This document shows, piece by piece, positions 19,742 through 30,685 of a DNA stretch of 64,000 nt. The stretch is from Agapanthus africanus (Eukaryota > Streptophyta > Magnoliopsida > Asparagales > Amaryllidaceae): the NCBI GenBank assembly GCA_030015575.1, contig JASDDO010000026.1, positions 69,279,433 through 69,343,432 of the forward strand. Direction: 5' to 3'. Each line of letters starts with the position of its first letter. Within the stretch, counting starts at the first letter, position 1. The notes under the pieces were generated by a model that was given only the letters and a program-made list of their open reading frames with translations, was not told the DNA's origin and did not search any database. The translations under genes and the position numbers were made by a program.

Positions 19742-20647
19742 CTAGTCCATTTGGGCTAGCTTATCGATTAGAGCCTGAAACATGGTCGGTTTGAAGAACA
19801 TCATGAACTGTGAAATAGTTGCATGAGGGTCTAGGGTGCCCATGAACATGCCCACCGCTGGTGTTTCTTCGATGCGCTGTTCGCACTTCGACCACAGATT
19901 CCGCCATCGGATCGCATACTGAACCCACGTCTCGCCCGGCTTCACCCTAGCATTGATCAATGCCGTTATTGAGGTGCGTTCACTGGCACTTGCGAATCGC
20001 TAGGTGAACAACAACTCCATTTCTGTGAAAGTTTTGACAGAGTCATTTGGAAGTTCGGAGTACCACTCGAACGCCATCTCCGATAAGCTGCCGACGAATT
20101 GGCGAAGCAAGAGCTTATCATCGCCACCAGTATTGCCACAGAGAGCCCTGAACTGAGCAACATGTTGGTGAGGATTGCCTGTCCCCTTGTATACGTGGAA
20201 TTTAGGGATCGTGTAGCCCGGCGGGTACTTTATCTGGTCATACCAGCCTGGATACGGTCGCCCAGTTCTAACAACTTGGTCGGCCGCTTCATTTGCCTGG
20301 TGAACTCTTATTTGCTGAGCAATATAGTCATCCAGTGCAGCTTTGGAGATGGTCTCTTCCTTGGCTGCTGAAAGAGACGGCAGAGGATTCGATGTTTCTC
20401 CTCTATCGTCTTCAATTATTACTGGAGGATCTTCGGCTGGGGGATCCGGCTGGATCATCATGCCCACCATATCTTGGAATAGAAGGGCCATTTGTTTTAT
20501 ATTGGTTGCTTGTTCCGCAGCCTCTTTGTCCTTCTTCTCAAGCATTCTCCGAAGGAACTCGACATCAGTTTCCTGTTCGTGGCGTTGCTCCGAGGATACC
20601 TCTGGGATTGCTTTCGGTCCTGTGAGCGCAGCCATCGCAGTCATCAT
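19742..20647 (-). pseudogene. Gag capsid-like domain
   Basis: Retrotransposon gag domain: YPPGYTIPKFHVYKGTGNPH, HVAQFRALCGNTGGDDKLLL, AFEWYSELPNDSVKTFTEM, RFASASERTSITALINARVK, ETWVQYAIRWRNL. It is preceded by a predicted helix with ETDVEFLRRMLEKKDKEAA. A TAG at 20000-20002 falls between FT and RFASAS, most simply from CAG. Forms the particle in which cDNA is made. Confidence 0.9.
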
Positions 20648-21898
20648 CTCCTGAAGCTTCTGCTGCTAAGCTTTTGTCATGGATCGCGTAAGCGGTCGAT
20701 GACCTGTGGAGATACGGCTATTCTCTTTTCCGGATGTCATATAGACGGTATGCACCACCATGCCCCCAGACTCAGGGCGTTTAGGCTCAGTGCCTTTGAC
20801 ATCTGTCGAAGGCATGGGGATTTTCTTCGGCCTTCTCCTCTTATGAGCGGTCAAAGTTGAGGGGGCCGCTGCAGTGGGCACCCAAGTAGCTGTCGTGTTT
20901 TGTGGCTTAACAGGACGGTTTTCTTCCTGTCGGACCTTCAGCTTCTTCTGCCGACGGGTATAGTCTTGATCAACCACCGACTCTCGAACTTGTCGCCAGA
21001 TTTTGTAAACTTTAGAGGACAGTCGTTGAGGGGACTGTTCCGGCTTCATTTCTATGACGGTCTCCACCGGCGGCGGAGATTTTTTTAGTATGGCGGTAGG
21101 CGAATTCCTGCGCACCTTGTTCAGCAGCTCAAAGCTGTTCCCGGTTGGAATAGCAGCATTAATTTCCACCGTTGGAGCCGGTGGAGTTAGCCCAGAGGGA
21201 GAGTTGCCCCCGGCCTTCCTTACTAAGCGCCAGTGGCGACGTCGAGCGTATCGGGTGGACGGTGTTGGTTCGGTGATGGGGATGGCTTTGTCTTGCCCCC
21301 TGTCCAGATGAGGCGCCACTGGTGCCAGCCTCTTGAAGACTGACGTCCGTTGAGAAGCGGTATCCAACCAGTCAAAAACAGACTTCTGAGTAGGAACGGG
21401 AGCCGGAATAGTCGGTCTTATAAAGACCGACTCTTTGGCAGGAGAAGCCGCCTTGACGACTTCAGGAGTAGAGAAGGCTATCTTCTTTGGGATGGCTACT
21501 TCAGGTGTCATGGGCTTCTTGGCAGGCCCATCGGAGTTCAGGCTCAGTCTGGCGAAGACTGAGGAGTTGGAGTTGGACGACCCATTGAGAGGGGCCGTGG
21601 TAATAGCAAGCCGATCAAAGACCGACTTCTTGAGAGATTCCGGTGCTAGCATAGGAGTGCTGAAGCTCGTTAGAGGGAGCATGGTCCCGAAAAACAATCC
21701 TGTGGTGGCTTGGGTGACCAGTTCCATCGGCATCGTGAACAGGGAAGCCGCCTGGGGCCCGTAGGCTATGCCTCCAGATGAGGCGGAGCGGGAGTTGCAA
21801 CTGCAGTTGGAACACTTTACACAAATGGACGCCATTGATCCTTCGCTTTCTGCACCGAGCAAAACGCCAAATCTTAGTACCTTGAAACCCAAGGGCAA
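20648..21898 (-). pseudogene. N-terminal extension of Gag with SVFxRL repeats
   Basis: Open for 410 codons, then a TAG at 20666 (from CAG) and on into gag in the same frame, so it was probably one protein. The first 50 residues include a Cys cluster (MASICVKCSNCSCNS). SVF[DAK]RL-type words recur at least four times (KSVFDRLAI, SSVFARLSL, KSVFDWLD, TSVFKRLAP), then basic segments (RYARRRHWRLVRKAGG, YKIWRQVRES). The start could be the first ATG (21898) or ATG 21838. Role unknown; Tat-group elements often have extra sequence upstream of gag. Confidence 0.8.
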
Positions 21899-21963
21899 CC
21901 ATTAACAAACCGCGATTGGTTCGCGAACACGACACACGAAGTGTGGAGTGGAAAGAGGAAAAG

Positions 21964-21986
21964 GTCCCACCGGGCGTGCCAGAATC
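21964..21986 (-). other. Primer binding site of Tat element
   Basis: Directly inside the 5' LTR the minus strand reads GATTC then TGGCACGCCCGGTGGGACC. TGG complements a tRNA CCA end; I do not name the tRNA. It fixes the direction of the element. Confidence 0.75.
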
Positions 21987-22544
21987 TGTTCCCCTCCGAA
22001 CACAGAGACGCGACCGCGTAGGTCCGTCTTGCCTGAAATTCAGGGCAGATGCTAATTGGTGCTATCCGTCCACCTCTCCGAAGATGCCAAGTTGATTTAT
22101 GGCACCATGCATCGAAGGTTTAAACGGATGCGACCGATGTAGCAGATTTCGTCAAATTCCCCCTCGCTTGAGGGGTTTTTGATTGTGGGGATGCTCTTCC
22201 CTGAAGGCGCAAACCCCTGCAGTTAATTACGCTACCGCATCGCGGTAACAACTTTCTCCTTCTCCAGATGGTCACTTCGTGTCATGGTTTTTTGTTTTGT
22301 ATTTGGTTGCCCGTGGATTGTATACGGAGACTAATTTATGTTCTCGCCCGTAGAGCGTGGACTAGTCCAAATCCATATCTTTCTTAGATTTGGGTTTGGG
22401 GGGTTTGGGTTTAAGGATACGTTAGCCTTATTTGAGACTAAGATCAACTTAAATGTTTGTTAAGGATACGTTAGTCTAATTTTAGACTAAGATTAACTTA
22501 ACGGGATCGTTTAGATCCAACAAGAGAGCAATTGGGCTCTATTG

Positions 22545-22998
22545 TTTAGTTTAGCGACATTGCGGTCGATAATTAGTTTAAGGACATTACGGTCCATCGT
22601 TAGTTTAAAAACATCGCGGTCGAGATTAAGGACATCATACTCTATGAGTTTAAGGACCCCACAGTCCGATATTAGTTTAAAGACATCACGGTCGAGGTTA
22701 AGGACATCATAGTCCATGAGTTTAAGGACCTTACAGTCCGATGTTAGTTTAAAGACATCACGGTCGAGGTTAAGGACATCATAGTCCATGAGTTTAAGGA
22801 CCTCACAGTCCGATGTTAGTTTAAAGACATCACGGTCGAGGTTAAGGACATCATAGTCCGTGAGTTTAAGGACCGGTCAAGGTTAAGGACATCATAGTCC
22901 GTGAGTTTAAGGACCTCACAGTCCGATGTTAGTTTAAAGACATCACGGTCGAGCTTAAGGACATCATAGTCCATGAGTTTAAGGACCCCACAGTCCGT
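22545..22998 (-). repeat. 24-bp/72-bp minisatellite in 5' LTR
   Basis: Same array as 1545-1955. Here one junction is irregular (about 22870-22880, tttaaggaccggtcaagg), which breaks the minus-strand frame and divides it into 22511-22789 and 22816-23127. Confidence 0.9.
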
Positions 22999-24120
22999 GA
23001 AATGTATGATTGTCGGGACCCGTCGCCTCTTTGAAGACGTTGTGGAATTACAACGACAAATATCAAAAAAGTGAAGAGATGTACCCTTGAACCAAGGTGA
23101 GTTGGTTGAAAGAGCAGATGTGCTCAATTTAAGATAAGTTGAGGACTTATGGCCAGAATTGGGCTAAGTCTAAATAAAATGTTTTAACATTTTTTGTTCT
23201 AGCTATTAAGCCTTTATTTGGGCTCAGCCCTTTTAATAATGCTAAGCATTGAATTCTGACATCTTTTGTCTTCATCAGAACTGATTGTGTTCTGACAATG
23301 CGCCATGTGGCGCGCCAGGCGCTTTGCGCCGGCTAAAGAGCGCATTGCGTTTCTGTCAGGTAGCGCACATGAAGATGACACGTGTCGCGCTTAGCGCTAG
23401 TTCATTAGTGCATTGCGCTTTTAATTTATGAGCGCTCTGCGCTAGTCTGTTGGCGCGCCAGTGAGTAACACGTGGCGCCCTTGGCGCTGAGCGCCAGCTC
23501 ATGATCGCAGTGCGCTGTTTTAAAAGCGCAAAGCACAAATGGTGTCTATGGTTGACACGTGGCACGTTTTGGCGCTGAGCGCCGATCCAAGAAGCGCAAG
23601 AGCACAGTTCATGAGTGCAAGGCACTTTTCAATAGCACAAAGTGCATTTGATCAATTTTAAGATCAAAAAACAAATTTATGTTCTTCAAAGGAGGCTTTT
23701 TCCTCAAGACCCAAGAACAAAAGTTCTTGTTTTTATAAAAGGCTCTGCCTTTATAAATCAAAGATCTGTGAATGAAGTAAAAATACTTCTTTTTTTTTAT
23801 GATTGGATCTTTTCTATGATAGAATAATACTTCTTTTGATCTTTTCTATGATAGAATAATATAAATCAATTATTCTATGATTGGATCTTTTGATCTTTTC
23901 TTTTTTATTAAAGACCTTGGTCTTTTTTCAGATTTATGATCTTTTTAGAAGATGGCTCTTCTTTTTACGAGATGGTTTCATCTCTGTTATTTCAAGAACA
24001 TAGTTCTTTATCTTGAAGATGAAGAAAAAAATCTTCTTTTTTCTAAGAGCTTTCTCTTTTTTTTTTGCAGAGGGCTTTTCTCTCTCTTTTCTATATGTAT
24101 GACTTGAAGTCTAGGGTCCT

Positions 24121-24127
24121 TTATATA
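24121..24127 (-). promoter_or_regulatory. TATA box of Tat 5' LTR
   Basis: Minus strand CTATATAAAGG, unchanged from the other LTR. This copy would drive the full-length gag-pol transcript, with U3 G-boxes at 24389, 24432, 24575 and 24717 upstream. Confidence 0.75.
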
Positions 24128-24816
24128 GGGCCAAATGATTTGTTAAATCAGTTTTGAGAGATCTTTCTCTGATTGATTTGGAATATTTTCCACCATTGGA
24201 TCTTTAATTCTAAGGCTTCTGTTTTACAGAAGATAATCTTCTTGTTCTAATAAGATTGAAAAATCTTTCCATAACAGAATCTTAGTTCTGATTATTTAAT
24301 AATTTATTATTAGTAGATGTTTTGATCTGATGGTGGGGAATTTTTAATCCCAGTGCTGGCGCAACTGCGTGAGCGCACCCGTGTTTGACACGTGGCGCGC
24401 AGCGCAACTGCGCTAGCACACCCGTGTTTGACACGTGGCACGCAGCGCAGAGCGTACGGGATCTGAAGCGTTGCTTTAATTTTTAAATTTTGAATTTTGA
24501 AACAGAGCTTTGCTCTGATTGAGGGTGCGCTGTCTAGTGTGCGGCGCACCTGGCGCTAGCGCCTCCGCGCTTGACACGTGGCACGCAGCGCGCAGCGCAC
24601 GGGATCTGAAGCGTTGCTTCAATTTTTAAATTTTGAAATTCGAAATAGAGCTTTGCTCTGATTGGGGGTGCGCTGCCTAGGGCGCAGCGCACCTGGCGCT
24701 AGCGCGTCCGCGCTTGACACGTGGCACGCAGCGCGCAGCGCACGGGATCTGAATCGTTGCTTCAATTTTTGAATTTTGAAATTCAAAACAGAGCTTTGCT
24801 CTGATTGGGGGAAACA

Positions 24817-24821
24817 GGAAT
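24817..24821. repeat. Target site duplication GGAAT (right)
   Basis: Matches 981-985 exactly and follows the LTR end GGGGGAAACA. Confidence 0.95.
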
Positions 24822-25433
24822 ATATGCAGTTAAGATCATGATCCCAAAATCTCACATCCAACGGCCCAGATTTAACCGCTGAACCACCGCAAAATGCCTG
24901 GCCGCCCTTCTACCGCGCTTTGGTGGGATCATGACTTGGGATTTTTTCTGGCTTCTTGTGTTGATATATGGAGATCCTTTTGATTTCTAGATTCTGAAAA
25001 TAATACTCTGAGTCTCTTCCGTTGTTAGATCTCTCGATTTGCTTCTAAATTTTAGCAGATTCGGTTCCGATATCCCGATTTGACTTGGATCTCTTACTTG
25101 GATTTTAGACCTGAGCTAATATCTACATAATATCCCAAATCAAAGTATTGGCAGCATTTGGTATTTTTGAGATTTTATTCTAAAAATTTAAATGATATAA
25201 TATCTTAAGATATTGATTAGAAATATTTGATATGATATGCATATTTTAATTTACAGATATTTCATTTAAATATTATATGCGTATATTTTCCCTCGTTATA
25301 TTAATTATAATGTAGAAACATATGATAATAAAAAATTTACAAATAAATCCTCATATGTTCTATATTTACAATAAACACATTTTAGTACTTAACAATGGTA
25401 GGGAAAATATTCATTCAAATGTGCAATATTATA
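24822..25433 (-). mobile_element. Athila-like LTR, right part
   Basis: Continuation of the LTR interrupted at 985. 24875-24926 holds a degenerate copy of the GC-rich hairpin found at 61470-61520 (ccgctgaaccaccgc ... accgcgctttggtggg), and the following ttctggcttct stretch parallels 61545-61610. The remainder is A/T-rich with no gene. The outer LTR end could not be located. Confidence 0.5.
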
Positions 25434-25795
25434 GACTAATCAGGAGACGACATAAAATAGTCTCCGTATACAATCCACGGGCAACCTTAACAAAAAAAAA
25501 TAACACACAACACGAACTGAATTACTGGAGAAGGAGAAAGTGGTTATCGCAATGCGATAACGTAATTAACTGCAAGGGCTTGCGCCTGCAGGAAAGAGCG
25601 TCATCACAATCAAAAATCCTTCACAAACTGGGGGATCTGATAAAATCTGTTATATCGGTCGTATCTATCCAAATCTCCGATATATGGTGTCATAAATCAA
25701 CTTGGTATTTTTGGAGAGGTGGATGGATATGTCCAAATAGTATCTGCCTCCAAATTCAGGCTAGACGTCTCAACATCTCAGTCCGGTCTTCGACG
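25434..25795 (+). repeat. Old Tat LTR fragment in inverted orientation
   Basis: Reverse complement of the Tat LTR segment at about 986-1350: the words gtctccgtatacaatccacg, acgtaattaactgcaaggg, gcgcctgcaggaaagagcgtc and cataaatcaacttgg are recognisable in the same order. It is diverged by perhaps a quarter of its bases and lacks the rest of the LTR. It is a remnant of an earlier Tat insertion in the opposite direction. Confidence 0.8.
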
Positions 25796-26240
25796 GTAAA
25801 TAGATTCTAGCTACAAGTGTTGGGTTGGATGACTCTCAGCTCTGAGCACCTGGAGGTGGTCGGATCCCAAAGAGTTTGATTTGGACTTGGGCTAATTAAG
25901 CCAGTTATCCATTGATGTGAGCTAACAATAAACGACGAGTGGTGCAAGGGTTTGTGCACTATGTATAGCTTTTGAGTGAGTGAGAGATATAGAGTCTAGA
26001 GCTCTAGTAGATGAGGGTTTGTTTCTCTTCTCTCTTGTGAGAGCAAGGGAGATGAGACAGTATTGGGTGATGTGAGCTCTTCAATTTTTTTATTACAGGG
26101 GATCCTCATGATTGTTCGTTGTGGATGTAGACCGGGTTTTGACGAACCGCATAAATATGTTCTTCTTGGAGTGGTTTCTATCTTTGCCTGCTTGACAGTG
26201 ATGAGGGAAAGACACCCATTAGAGCATGCATCCCTGTAAT
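25796..26240 (+). other. Degenerate LTR-like remnant
   Basis: Looks like the end of a copia LTR in plus orientation (ggatgtagaccgggtt, gaaccgcataaat, tctctcttgtgag words) but no partner LTR, primer site or duplication was found. No reading frame. Confidence 0.3.
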
Positions 26241-26760
26241 GATCCTAATAAGCATATAATATAATCTCTAAGAAGAATCTTTTCATATATGAGCTTATAC
26301 GCAAGTAGAATTTTATTTGCTTTTTATACTTGTCAGCACACAAAAATTCTTGCATTTTCCTGTGTAATTATGATTAAAGCTTCTTTAGTAGTTTTCTTTT
26401 TCTACTTCAGAACCAAACTGAACGAAAAATATTGGAGAAATTTAGAAACGTAAGTTCACGAAGATTCAGTATGGCTGTCTCGGAAGAAGTTTACCGATTT
26501 ATAAGCAAACAAGTCAATTACATAATTTGAAATAAATTCCTATTTCAGTTTCACTTGGTCTTCAGCGAGTAATGAATCATAAAATCACAATAGAAATATA
26601 CAATTGATCAGAAAGACATTTAAATGTCTCATTGTTGCTTTATCAAAATAGCAGACAATCAAACATCAATAAGAAATATAAAATAGGATACGGAAATAAA
26701 CGATATAGAAAATTCATACCATAACACTTGCCGTTCAATACTCAAGTTGCCACCTGACAC

Positions 26761-26834
<74 letters not shown>

Positions 26835-26969
26835 ATGCTCTTGGTACATGAAATGGAAGATTATCAGGAATCCTTGCGTTTCCGGGAATGGGATGACCAG
26901 GTATTTAATTCCAAGGAATCTTGCATTAACGCGCTTGGTATATTTTAATCATTCCAGGTAATATATGTA
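26241..26969. other. Gene-free A/T-rich spacer
   Basis: No reading frame, RNA gene or recognisable repeat other than the microsatellite at 26760-26835. It ends at the LTR of copia element 1. Confidence 0.6.
26760..26835. repeat. Compound microsatellite (CT)n(AT)n(GTAT)n
   Basis: About 9 CT units pass directly into about 15 AT units and then 6 GTAT/TGTA units. Such compound arrays form secondary structure and mutate quickly. Confidence 0.95.
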
Positions 26970-29228
26970 TGTTGGGTTACACTAACGCCCTGGCCATCTA
27001 CCGTGGCCGTTTGCGGAACAAAAATTTTATAGGGTTTGTAAAACTGGCGCTAGAATAACCCGATCTAGGAACTACCATAAACCCTAATCTAGCTAACTAA
27101 GAGGATATCTATCTAATATGATAAATGTGTCTTACCCAAAGATCTATGTCCTTAGGTCTTCTATCCTATTCTTGTGCTCCTAGTGATCTCCTTGATCGAG
27201 CTTTTTCTTCTTTCCTTGCTCCTTCGGTTCTCCTGGATCGTGCTTGTTCGTCGATCTCCCTCCGTCGAAGATGATCCAACCGAGGGATGTATTCCATGGC
27301 TCTAGCTCCACACTAAGTGTCAAGTGGAGCAATTAGAGCCTTTAGATTGCTGGTCTAAAGAATCTAGGATGTAGTATGAGGTTCTTTGTATATGTCTCTA
27401 TCTCACCTCCTCTCTTGATTCTCAATACATTAGAGTGTAGAGAGGAGGTAGATGATGAAGGTGGAATAGCTCAAGAAAAGAGAGGAGAGTGATGCAAATG
27501 GTGAGTCTCAAAAATAATGAATCAAGCATGAGAGAGAAAAGCTCGCGTACTTGATCGAGTCTTTGCCCTGCCCGTGAGACTGAAAGAAGGATTTGATTAC
27601 CAACGTCAGGAAAGATGGTTATGGAAAGCAGCTTGGTTTTGTAAAACAATTTTTACAAATATAAAAAACCAACCATGCTTCAATAGTAAGCACGAATGAA
27701 TTAATAATTCATTTGTCAATACTATTGAGGCATGGTTCTCACCACACTCCCCTCACCTTTCTTTACACCTCATTATCCATCTAAAGTTAAATGGAAATGA
27801 CCAAAATGAGGTGTCCACCTTCTAAAATGTTTTCCGTATAAAATACGGATTACAGTCTACTGTATATACATACCAGTATTCGTATAAAAATACGAATACT
27901 CGAAGAGAAATCGTCATGTCAAGGGTTTTGAGTTTTAGCTTCCGGACAAGAGAATAGAATAACACAAAGAACATAATACTAGAATATACATATCAATATA
28001 TATATATATATGTAAATTATTAAATCAATACCTGATTTAATAATCCGGCTCAATCCCGAGCCGGCTAGTATTATCAACTGTCTGATCGAAAGCCCTGGTA
28101 TATAGTACAATCAATCGATCGGAACTCTGCACGTATCCAATACGGCTACTACATCATTTCGTCTGAACCAGGGAAACCCTCTGTGTGGGAGTCTAAAGAC
28201 TCAACAGTATGCAGGTAGTGAGTTACTGGATAAATCCATAACCACAAGCACGCCAACGGCACTACCTGTACGTAACGACTACCTGGGTACCTATCGAAAA
28301 GGAAGGCCGACGAGCAAACTCATCCAGAACCCTACTGAGCCTATCTATGACAATCTCCGTACAGTCTGGTCTCTTTTCTGAGAGTATCGCATACCGGGTC
28401 TAGGGGTGGTAAACGTCAGACCCTAATAACCCGATAATTCATGCTGATACGGTTCAGGACCAATCCGGGAAACCAATGATCAATTTATCAGTAAATTCCA
28501 ACTGCCTTAGCCAAGGTCTTATGGTCCTGGCCAATCGAACATAGTGCGATATCGACTTCCTATACTGAGAGAGATGAATCCTCAACAATCACCTACTGCC
28601 TCCATGTGGCTCGGGACTATACCCAACAAAAACCTGTTTGCACGACTCAGTAAAGCCGTGGTAGGGTAGTGATCAAAATACAGTAGGAACTTACACGAGA
28701 CAAATGTCGATCTCGGGTCAGAAGAATAACCTGTACTCATGTCACCTGAGAACTGCTATCTGACGATAGGTATAGTACCATCTTGAAGTTCTCGGCGAGT
28801 CCGTCCAGTGTACTCACCCTCAGTGAGCACCTGTATACGATCTTAGGTGTAAAAGACCAATGGCTGCTGGACCAACCATCGCCCCTCGTCAGGGTCTGGA
28901 AACTTATACACTAGTCTACTCCAGAATATCGATGCTCAGTCTTGATACTCCCATGACTAGGGACCTTTTAAGAATGTGCTTATCGACTACCCAGCTCCCA
29001 CAAGTATGATCACCATCACAATGCAGGTAGTCAAGCAATGATCCTACGGGTTTTATCAACATGTATAGATGATACGTAATAACAAGTAAAACATATGCAC
29101 ATGTTAAGATAAAAACAAACCATAAAACATACTATCATATCGAGCAAGATTGTCTTATACATACATATGTCCAAGCATCAACATGTATACATATACAATA
29201 ATGGCCTCTAGGGCATACATATCCAACA
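26970..29228 (-). repeat. 3' LTR of copia element 1
   Basis: Begins TGTTGGGTTAC and ends TCCAACA on the plus strand, 2259 bp; followed by a polypurine tract (minus GCTAGTGGGAGAT, 29229-29241). The first 412 bp match 63589-64000. The block at 28840-29090 (ctagtctactcc, aatatcgatgc, cttgatactccc) is also found in the LTRs of elements 2 and 3. No gene inside. Confidence 0.9.
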
Positions 29229-30685
29229 ATCTCCCACTAGCACTAAGGCCATATATTGGCGTACCGAGTACCCAACGTCTGCTCTAGGGCTCGCTGTTGG
29301 CATATCGCATACCCAACATCTCAAAAAGTCGCTCGAACTGCGCTTGAGGGAGGGCCTTCGTGAATAGATCCGCGGTGTTGTCTTTTGTGTCCACTCTCCA
29401 CACCTCGATCTCCCGGCGATCAACGATCTACCTGATCAGGTGATACCTCCTTAAGATGTGTCTGGATTTCTGATGGGATCGTGGTTCCTTCGCTTTAGCT
29501 ATAGCCCCATTGTTATCGCAATACAAAGGTATCGGATCAACAATGGACGGAACTACCTGAAGTTCAATAATGAACTTCTTCATCCAGACCGCTTCTTTTG
29601 TGGCATCGTTCACAGCAATGTATTCAGCCTCCATCATCGAGTCTGCAACGGTGTCCTGTTTGTAGCTCTTCCAACACACCACCCCTCCATTGAGGGTAAA
29701 CAAAAAACCCAAGACAGACTTTGTTGTCATTCTTATCACTCTGGAAGCTTGAATCGGTAAAGAACTCGACCTTAAGGTCTCCATTACCGTAAACCAAGAA
29801 CATCTCCTTAGTCCTTCTCAGGTACTTGAGAATGTTCTTCACAGCTGTCCAATGATCCTCACTCGGGTTCGACTGATACCGGCTCACCACGCTAAGCGCA
29901 TATTCTACATCTGGTCTGGTACACAGCATCACATACATTATAGATCCTACCGCCGAAGCGTAGGGTATAGTGCTCATGCGAACCCTCTCCTCATCAGTGT
30001 TGGGAGACATTTCTTTGGAGAAGGTGATTCCATGTAATGCAGGTATATTAACGCGCTTGGAATCTTCCATACTAAATCTCTTTAACGGTCTCTATGTACC
30101 CAGATGTGAAAGTCCCAACAATCTCTTGGATCTATCACTATAGATCTTAATCCCCAGAATGTAGGAAGCATCACCCAGGTCTTTCATGGAGAACCTTTGT
30201 AACAAGAACAGCTTGACCGATTGTAGTATAGGAATATCATTTCCTATCAAAAGAATGTCATCAACGTACAAGACTAGGAACACGATATTTCGTCCTACAA
30301 TCTTCTTATATATACAAGATTCATCCTCGTTGTTGATGAAGTCAAATTCCTTGACTATTTTATCAAAACAGATGTTCCAGCTCCGTGATGGATGCTTTAA
30401 TCCATAAATGGATTTAAGCAACTTGCACACTTTCCTGCTGCCCCCACTTTCTATAAAACCTTCAGGCTAATCCATATAAACGCACTGTTCAAAACATCCG
30501 TTTAGAAAAGCCGTTTTTACGTCCATCTACCAGATTTCATAGTCGTGGAAGGCAGCAATGGCAAGTAGGATTTGAATGAATTTGAGCATGGCCACTGGAG
30601 AAAAGGTTTAGTCATAGTCCACACCTGGTCTTTGACGAAAACCCTTTGCAACAAGTCTAGCCTTATAGGTTTCCATATGCCCATC
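29229..30685 (-). pseudogene. Copia element 1 RT C-terminus and RNase H
   Basis: RT palm with intact FLVLYVDDILLIGND (Y55-D58 of the 30092-30430 frame) and SMKDLGDASYILGIKIYSDR; then RNase H in 29624-30070 and 29428-29784 (FFTDSSFQSD, MMEAEYIAV, LYCDNNGAIAKAKEPRSHQK). The RNase H frame shifts at about 29690, where the normal GFLFTLNGGVVCWKS becomes GFFVYPQWRGG. More stops occur at 30430-30480. The copy is cut at 30685 by element 2; its N-terminal half resumes at 40723. Confidence 0.88.
30681..30685. repeat. Target duplication of element 2 (CCATC / CCAAC)
   Basis: CCATC precedes the left LTR; CCAAC (40723-40727) follows the right LTR, one mismatch. Removing element 2 and one copy rebuilds a normal copia RT reading across the site (…KFGI-DGHMETYKARLVA…). 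Confidence 0.75.

Larger units (their letters stand above)
12588..21898 (-). pseudogene. Gag-Pol polyprotein of Tat element (broken)
   Basis: From 21898 down to 12588 the coding sequence stays in a single frame, about 3100 codons, interrupted by stops (low base of codon) at 20666, 20000, 19742, 19652, 18698, 17759, 17174, 16898, 16397, 15621, 15030 and 14562 and one frameshift at about 16393. Order: N-terminal extension, gag capsid-like domain, zinc module, zinc module plus protease, linker, third zinc module, RT, gypsy RNase H, archaeal-type RNase H, integrase. Most stops can come from CAG, CAA, CGA or TGG by one transition, as expected from deamination of methylated DNA. The parts are described separately below. 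Confidence 0.92.
986..24816 (-). mobile_element. Complete Ty3/gypsy Tat-type LTR retrotransposon, 23.8 kb
   Basis: Two LTRs begin TGTTCCCC and end GGGGGAAACA on the plus strand and flank an 18.35-kb internal region; both sides have the GGAAT duplication. The order on the minus strand is primer site, gag, protease, RT, gypsy RNase H, second RNase H, integrase, which is Ty3/gypsy order; the added archaeal-type RNase H and the lack of a chromodomain are typical of the Tat lineage. About 9 kb lie between integrase and the 3' LTR, holding tandem repeats and a gene on the opposite strand. At nearly 24 kb it is near the top of the size range known for plant retrotransposons. LTR comparison shows about ten differences in the first 175 bp, almost all transitions. 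All genes are broken, so it is not autonomous now. Confidence 0.93.
21987..24816 (-). repeat. 5' LTR of Tat element (LTR2)
   Basis: 2830 bp, same ends as LTR1. TATA box at 24121-24127 (minus). Compared with LTR1 it has one fewer 55-bp G-box unit but two copies of a roughly 140-bp unit (ending gcacgggatctgaa and gctttgctctgatt) where LTR1 has one, and a differently sized minisatellite. So U3 and R regions of the two LTRs differ by repeat turnover as well as by point changes. Confidence 0.93.

Noticed and set aside
26241..26969. Host promoter or gene fragment between elements
   Set aside because: A/T-rich sequence with stops in all frames and no splice or protein similarity that I recognise.
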